In this document: positions 41,420 to 46,042 of the stretch, in pieces
Layout: every line of letters starts with the position of its first letter
Numbering within the stretch: position 1 is the first letter of the stretch
NCBI GenBank assembly: GCA_012514975.1
Contig: JAAYZF010000130.1
Location: forward strand, 1-46,042
Length of the DNA: 46,042 nt
Direction: 5' to 3'
Source: a bacterium
Lineage (GTDB): Bacteria; Auribacterota; UBA3054; JAAYZF01
The notes under the pieces: model-generated
Told to the model about the DNA's origin: nothing
Databases searched by the model: none
Seen by the model: only the letters and a program-made list of their open reading frames with translations
Program-made: the position numbers and the translations under genes

Positions 41420-42322
41420 CTACGCGAACGCAACGACGCCGTCGATCGACGCGGTGTCCGTAAGGGCCATGAGCAGCCGGTCGATCCCCAGCGCCATGCC
41501 CGCGCAGGGCGGGAGGGAACGCAGTGCGTTCATGAACGCGGCGGGCCAGGGATACGGGTCCTTGCCCTGGCGGATGCGGGCGTCCTGTTCGGCGTGTAGG
41601 GTGCGTTCCTGGAGGGCGGGATCGGCGATCTCGGTGCAGCCGTTGGCGATCTCGAGGCCGGCGATGTAAAGCTCGAGCCGTTCGGCGCGGGCGGGGCGTT
41701 CCTGCGTTCGTTTCGCCATGGGGCAGAAGCACGAGGGGTAGTCGTGGAGAAACGCGGGCCGCCGGAGCCCAAGGCGCGGCTCGACGCGTTCGACCAGCGC
41801 GGCATCAAAGACGAAGGCGTCCGGCTCGTCAGCCAGCTCGATGCCGGCGTGCGTTCTGAACGCGTCGTCAACGGCGATGAACTCCGGCATGCCGCGCAGC
41901 ATGACGGTGTTGCCGCGGCAGGAAGCCGGCTCGGGCAGGCCGAGCGCATCGGCGGCAGCCTTGAGCAGCCCGTGCGCGTCGGCGGCGAGATCGCGGTAAT
42001 CGGCGCCCGTGCGGTACCATTCGAGCATGGTGAACTCGGGAAGGTGGCGCGCGCCGCGTTCGCCGAGCCGGAAACATTTCGACACCTGGAATATCCTGTC
42101 GAAACCGGCGGCGAGAAGCTGCTTCATGTGCACTTCGGGCGACGGGGCGAGGTAGCGGTCGCCCACGGGCGGCGCGTCGATGAAGCGCTCGGGGATCGGC
42201 TCGTCAACGAGGCATGGCGTCTCGACTTCCATGAACCCGCCGGCGGCGAAGAACGAACGAACCGCGCCCAGAAGCCGAGCGCGGCGTTCGAGAATTTCAT
42301 GCGTTGCGGCCAGGGAGCGCAC
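41420..42322 (-). CDS. epmA: EF-P lysine lysyltransferase (EpmA, class II LysRS-like)
   Basis: A 300-residue protein with a GTG start at 42322, 13 bases after the efp stop. Seen: class II motif 2 (SKCFRLGERGARHLPEFTMLEWY), the LEIANGCTEI segment and motif 3 (GMALGIDRLLMAL). No N-terminal anticodon-binding OB domain is present, which separates it from lysyl-tRNA synthetase and identifies EpmA/GenX/PoxA. It attaches a lysine to the conserved Lys of EF-P. Its neighbour is efp itself; the partner aminomutase EpmB is not in this window. Confidence 0.93.
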   Translation of the reverse strand: MRSLAATHEILERRARLLGAVRSFFAAGGFMEVETPCLVDEPIPERFIDAPPVGDRYLAPSPEVHMKQLLAAGFDRIFQVSKCFRLGERGARHLPEFTMLEWYRTGADYRDLAADAHGLLKAAADALGLPEPASCRGNTVMLRGMPEFIAVDDAFRTHAGIELADEPDAFVFDAALVERVEPRLGLRRPAFLHDYPSCFCPMAKRTQERPARAERLELYIAGLEIANGCTEIADPALQERTLHAEQDARIRQGKDPYPWPAAFMNALRSLPPCAGMALGIDRLLMALTDTASIDGVVAFA

Positions 42323-42335
42323 GGATGCCGCCGTG

Positions 42336-42899
42336 TTAGCGCTTTACGCGCTCGACGTATTCGCTGGTGCGCGTATCCACCTTGATCCACTCGCCTTCGT
42401 TGATGAACAGCGGCACCTGCACTTCGAGCCCGTTCTCGAGCTTCGCGGGCTTGGTCACGTTCGTCGCCGTGTCGCCGCGCACACCGGGGTCGGACTGCAC
42501 GATCTTGAGCACGACGAACGGCGGGAGCTGCACGTCGATGATCCGCTCGCCAAACAGGAGGACATCGACCTTCATGTTCGGCATGAGGTAGTACTTCTTG
42601 TCCCCCATCACCTCGTCTTCGGCAAGGTAGTTCTCGAACGTGTCCGGGTCCATGAAGCAGAAGTGATGGCCGTCGACATAGAGGAATTCCATCGCCTTGG
42701 ACACCGTGTCAGCGGCATCGAACTTGTCGCCTGAGCGGTACGAGCGGTCGAGGTTCGAGCCGGTGATGAGGTTCTTCATGCGCATGCGGTAGATGGCCTG
42801 GCCTTTGCCCGGCTTGGCGAACTCGTAGTCGGTGATCAGGTACGGCTCGCCGTCGATCTGGACTTTCATGCCCTTCTTGAGTTGTCCCACTTCATACAT
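42336..42899 (-). CDS. efp: Elongation factor P
   Basis: A 187-residue protein from the ATG at 42899; a GTG three codons upstream is less likely. Seen: KOW-like domain I with DYEFAKPGKGQAIYRMRMKNLITG, where K32 in KPGKGQA is the residue modified by EpmA, then two OB-fold domains with VDGHHFCFMDPDTFENY and the C-terminal FINEGEWIKVDTRTSEYVERV. It rescues ribosomes stalled at polyproline. Loop sequence and the adjacent epmA argue for the beta-lysylated form. Confidence 0.97.
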   Translation of the reverse strand: MYEVGQLKKGMKVQIDGEPYLITDYEFAKPGKGQAIYRMRMKNLITGSNLDRSYRSGDKFDAADTVSKAMEFLYVDGHHFCFMDPDTFENYLAEDEVMGDKKYYLMPNMKVDVLLFGERIIDVQLPPFVVLKIVQSDPGVRGDTATNVTKPAKLENGLEVQVPLFINEGEWIKVDTRTSEYVERVKR

Positions 42900-42969
42900 A
42901 ACAAACACTCGTTGCTTCGCGTTATCTGGCGTTCCCCGTCAATTGCAGGGTATCATTTACAGAAGCATT

Positions 42970-42998
42970 AGTATATGAAATCACGCGGTTTTATGCAA
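42970..42998 (-). promoter_or_regulatory. efp promoter
   Basis: On the minus strand: -35 TTGCAT (42998-42993), 17-base spacer, -10 TATACT (42975-42970). The start near 42963 leaves a leader of about 64 bases. The -35 overlaps the stop codon of the upstream hydrolase gene (42991-42993). Confidence 0.7.
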
Positions 42999-44175
42999 CT
43001 TTCTCCCGTGAGAGAAACGCATGGATGCGCTCGCACGCCGCATCGTTCATGAAGTCTGCGTGCTTGAGCCCCTGTTCGAGCACGAGATCGCAGGTGTTGC
43101 CATGTTCTTTCATGGCCTGCGCGAACGCGCGCACGCTGTCAACAGGGATGAACTCATCCGCGGTGCCAAGGAAGAGGAGACACGGCGGCATTCCCTGGCG
43201 GATGTGGTGATGCGGCGAGAGCTGCACGTCGTCGCACGCGCCTCGCAGCACATAATGGAACCAGTTGTCGCGCAACGGGTCCACGCACGGCGCGATCAGC
43301 ACCGTCGCCCCGGGCCGCGCGCTGAGACGCGTGTCGGCGGAGGGCTCCTCGATGCCGTCAATGCAGGCAAGACACGCGGCAAGATGGCCGCCGGCGGACC
43401 AGCCCGCGGCGGTGACGCGCGCGGGGTCGATGCCCCATTCCTCCGCATGAGCCCTGAGCCAGCGGATGGCGGCGCGTGCATCGTGGAGGCCATCGAGCGG
43501 CGTGTCGTTCGAGCGGCCCTTTATGCGGTACTCGAACGACGCAGCGACGAAGCCTCTGGCCGCGAAGAACCGGCAGAATGGGAAGAACTGCTCGGGAGTG
43601 CCGTCGTACCACCCGCCGCCAAAGAGGAAACAGATGGCGGGCCGCAGCGCGCCGGACGTTGCGGCAGGCATGAACACGTGCGCGTTGAGAACGCCGCGGG
43701 CGGTATCGCGGTATGCGAACACCTGGTGGCCGGCATTGGCCCGCCTGGCCCCGTCAATCTGCCCAAGCAGTTCCGCTCTCTGCGCCGCATCGGTGCACCG
43801 CGCGCGGAACAATGCGGCAAGCGGCTCACAGCCGTACGTGCCGAACGTGCGGAGATGCTCGCGCATGATGAGGCAGAGGGCGTAGTCGCGAATCTGCGCG
43901 TCGGGAAAGGCGAGTGCGAGCTCCATTTTGCGCATGGTGAAGCAGAAATCAGTGGCGGCATGCGGCTGTACCTCGAGATCATGCTTTGCCTGCATGTCGA
44001 GATAGACGGCGAGGAAGGCGCGGTACACATCGCCGGCCAGCAGGCGCGCATCGTCGAACGGCACGCGCGGCGCAGCGTCGTGGAATCCGGCGGGAAAGCG
44101 GTACGGGCTCCGCTGCTTCAGCGCGGTCTCGAACGGCTGCCGCCAGTAGCTGATGGCGCGTGTGAATTCATCCAT
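42991..44175 (-). CDS. Alpha/beta hydrolase (esterase or acyl-hydrolase-like)
   Basis: A 394-residue protein from the ATG at 44175, seven bases after the upstream gene stop; the long open frame further upstream is a shadow. Seen: a helical N-terminal cap (about 1-160) not common in simple esterases, the oxyanion loop FLFGGGWYDGTPEQF, the nucleophile GWSAGGHLAA, and the acid/His positions in GTADEFIPVD and GLKHADFMND. This is the BD-FAE/acetyl-xylan-esterase style fold. No signal peptide is visible. Beside a glycosidase it probably removes acyl groups from a plant or algal glycan. Confidence 0.85.
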   Translation of the reverse strand: MDEFTRAISYWRQPFETALKQRSPYRFPAGFHDAAPRVPFDDARLLAGDVYRAFLAVYLDMQAKHDLEVQPHAATDFCFTMRKMELALAFPDAQIRDYALCLIMREHLRTFGTYGCEPLAALFRARCTDAAQRAELLGQIDGARRANAGHQVFAYRDTARGVLNAHVFMPAATSGALRPAICFLFGGGWYDGTPEQFFPFCRFFAARGFVAASFEYRIKGRSNDTPLDGLHDARAAIRWLRAHAEEWGIDPARVTAAGWSAGGHLAACLACIDGIEEPSADTRLSARPGATVLIAPCVDPLRDNWFHYVLRGACDDVQLSPHHHIRQGMPPCLLFLGTADEFIPVDSVRAFAQAMKEHGNTCDLVLEQGLKHADFMNDAACERIHAFLSREKVA

Positions 44176-44182
44176 TGGTCGC

Positions 44183-46042
44183 TCAGCGCACGATGGTGAA
44201 GTACGTGTCTTCCGGCAGCGGCACGCTCGCGCCGGCGTCGCCGGCGGCAATCGCGGCCGGCGGGCCCTGCGGATAGCCGTAGAGGTCGAGCGGCTGCGCG
44301 TTGACGACGGAACGCGTGCGGAAGGTGATCGTGCCATGCACGCGCGCGATCTCGAACGGTTGGTGGCCCATATTGTCAATGCGGCGCGCGCCGGGCGGCA
44401 GCGCGATGGTCTGCGTTTTGCCGCCCTGTGCGACCTGGACCATCGTGCCCGCGGGCAGCACGGGGGCGTTCCAGCCGGACAGATGCGCATCGGTGACTGC
44501 CTGGACAAGTATGCGCGGAGCTTTTGCCAGGGGCGTGCCGTCAAGCGAGATCACGAGCACGGCGGCGAGATCGTTGTGGCAGTCAATGGTGACATCCGCC
44601 AGCTCGATCTTCTTTGCCGCGGCAAGCAGTCCCACTGCGCCCTGCGCGCACGGTGTATTGATGGTGAGAAGCTGCCTTCCCCAGTCGAGGGCAAGTTCGC
44701 CGGTGATGCTGCGCACGGTCTTATTCGAGCGGTTGATGCACGACTCGAGCACGTTGGTATCGATCGTCGTTTCAGCGGGCTCGCCGATCGAGTACTCGAT
44801 GGCGCCTACCTGGAACGCAAGCGGGTCGGCGCCGCCGGGCAGCGGTGCGCCGGCCGGGTCGACCGTCTTTTTCTCGTCGTCGCCGAAATGGTAGAGCGGG
44901 TCGCCGTTCTGTATGTCGAGGATTGGCGGGAATTGCTTGGCGGCATAGGAGGATACAGGACGTTGATACGAGACGACCACCGGCGCTTCGCGCACGCAGC
45001 CATTGCGGAACAGCAGGGACGCGCCGGGGAACTGCCCCATGATCTGCGGCCAGTTGTGGTTGAACTTGTTGATGGTGCCGCCGCCCATGTTGTTGCCGTA
45101 CCCGTTCCATTCGACCTGGAGCCATGTGATCTGGTCGAAATCCTGCAGCGATCCGTATGCCGCGGCGGCAAGCTGGCCTTCGAGCGCGAAGCGGTTGGGC
45201 CCGGGAAGCCCCATCTCGGTGCAGATCATCGGCACGGCCCTCATGCGCTTGTAGTTGGTGGGTATCAGGCGCGGATTGGCGAGCACGGACCCGTCGGCGA
45301 AGTAATCTCCCGGGCCGATGCGATAGCCGGAGAGGCTTCGGTTGCGCGGGTTGAGGTGGAAGGAAGCCGAGTACTGATGATACCCGATGCAGTCGGTGCC
45401 GGGCGGCAGGGTGGCGTAGCGTGCAAGGTCGTTCAGCAGCGCCGCATCGCACGGCGCCCAGTCGCCCCCGAGGATGAGTCCCTTGTAGCCGCACTCCTCC
45501 TTGATGAACCGGGCGATTTCACCGTTGTACTCGCGTTCGAGCTGCGTGACGAACTCGATGAGGTCGCCGGCATAGCGGTTCATGGCGGGGCTCATCCATT
45601 TGAGCGCCTCGCGCACCATGAACCACGACTCGATGGGGCGGAGCATCGCGGCATCGCCGGCGCCCTCGAAGACATTCGTGCGCTCGACCGCGCTGAGCTG
45701 CCATGCGGCGGCGGCATTGTCGAGCGAGCCGTGTTTGCCGCGGACGAACGCGGTGAACTGCGCGCGCAGCTCGCGCCAGCGGACGGCGTCGCAGCAGTTC
45801 GAGCTGAGCCCGTGGAAAAACAGGTTCTCTTCGTTCTGCAGCTCGATGATGTTCACCGCCGGGTCGTCGGCAAGAGCGACGCCGGTGTAGGGATTCGTCG
45901 TGGTAAGAATCTGGCGGTACCATCCCTTGGCAAGCTCCTGCAAGTCCTTGCACCAGTAGAACGGTTTGCCGCTGCCGACGTACCCGGGCACTTTGGGGTT
46001 GTTCACCACGCGCCAGTGGCCCTGAATCCACCACGGGCAGTA
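44183..46042 (-). CDS. Clan GH-A-like glycoside hydrolase (N-terminus beyond the window)
   Basis: The frame is open from the window edge (YCPWWIQGHWRVVNNPKVPG) to a stop at 44183, at least 619 residues. Seen: barrel segments of a beta-glycosidase: WYRQILTTTNPYTG, NIIELQNEENLFF (the NE pair of the acid/base strand), DCIGYHQYSAS, MICTEMGLPGPNRF (likely nucleophile Glu in CTEMG) and QVEWNGYGNN, then a C-terminal beta-sandwich of about 200 residues. Family number cannot be settled by eye (GH5- or GH2/GH42-like clan members fit). Paired with the downstream hydrolase in one transcript. Confidence 0.75.
   Translation of the reverse strand, partial: YCPWWIQGHWRVVNNPKVPGYVGSGKPFYWCKDLQELAKGWYRQILTTTNPYTGVALADDPAVNIIELQNEENLFFHGLSSNCCDAVRWRELRAQFTAFVRGKHGSLDNAAAAWQLSAVERTNVFEGAGDAAMLRPIESWFMVREALKWMSPAMNRYAGDLIEFVTQLEREYNGEIARFIKEECGYKGLILGGDWAPCDAALLNDLARYATLPPGTDCIGYHQYSASFHLNPRNRSLSGYRIGPGDYFADGSVLANPRLIPTNYKRMRAVPMICTEMGLPGPNRFALEGQLAAAAYGSLQDFDQITWLQVEWNGYGNNMGGGTINKFNHNWPQIMGQFPGASLLFRNGCVREAPVVVSYQRPVSSYAAKQFPPILDIQNGDPLYHFGDDEKKTVDPAGAPLPGGADPLAFQVGAIEYSIGEPAETTIDTNVLESCINRSNKTVRSITGELALDWGRQLLTINTPCAQGAVGLLAAAKKIELADVTIDCHNDLAAVLVISLDGTPLAKAPRILVQAVTDAHLSGWNAPVLPAGTMVQVAQGGKTQTIALPPGARRIDNMGHQPFEIARVHGTITFRTRSVVNAQPLDLYGYPQGPPAAIAAGDAGASVPLPEDTYFTIVR

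Noticed and set aside
41420-42322. Lysyl-tRNA synthetase
   Set aside because: No N-terminal OB-fold anticodon domain, length 300 residues and adjacency to efp all point to EpmA.

Overview
This GC-rich window comes from a free-living, polysaccharide-degrading bacterium. Two proteins carry PEP-CTERM sorting tails and there is an ECF sigma/anti-sigma pair. There is also an exported TPR-CHAT protein, a PEP-CTERM-locus type polysaccharide deacetylase, and several glycoside hydrolases and lyases. Together these fit the PVC superphylum, perhaps Kiritimatiellota. That placement is inferred from gene content and was not computed. Coding density is high. Because of the base composition, most long antisense reading frames are shadows and were left out.

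Layout. 1-9413 (minus strand): a compact block apgM, a four-helix-bundle (23S-IVP-type) gene between inverted repeats, cimA, a small protein plus AbiEii-type nucleotidyltransferase pair, valS, rnc, a ROK kinase and maf (cut by the window edge). 9528-9732: a short autonomous minus-strand transcription unit with a consensus promoter, a 30-codon hydrophobic reading frame and a strong terminator. 9832-17299 (plus): ExbB, ExbD, a membrane-anchored coiled-coil protein, an exported protein, an alpha-L-rhamnosidase and an alginate-lyase-family protein, probably one envelope/carbohydrate operon. 17443-18966 (minus): tRNA-Leu(GAG), tatA and a tatC fused to a DUF2007-like domain. 19080-29336 (minus): an ECF sigma factor, a putative anti-sigma protein, a large LamG/PKD PEP-CTERM protein, an exported TPR-CHAT protease-like protein and a second PEP-CTERM protein related to the first.

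29530-34240 (plus): rplY, pth, rpsF, a lipoprotein gene, rpsR, rplI and dnaB, preceded by a structured leader. 34245-35660: simple repeats, metK and its terminator. 35893-38296 (plus): an apparently leaderless tagaturonate epimerase gene and a GH26-like glycosidase. 38318-42998 (minus): efp-epmA, then a lipoprotein gene (also apparently leaderless), a DAHP synthase, a PEP-CTERM-locus type deacetylase and a methyltransferase. 42991-46042 (minus): an alpha/beta hydrolase and a glycosidase cut by the window end.

The best candidate for an undescribed system is the sigma / anti-sigma / PEP-CTERM / exported CHAT / PEP-CTERM cassette. It looks like a regulated surface-protein system whose protease may act on the two flanking paralogous surface proteins. 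Other notable items are the IVP cassette with terminal inverted repeats, the small transcript upstream of apgM, the TatC-DUF2007 fusion, and two leaderless genes with identical promoter-to-ATG geometry. All calls are from reading the sequence; no database search was run.
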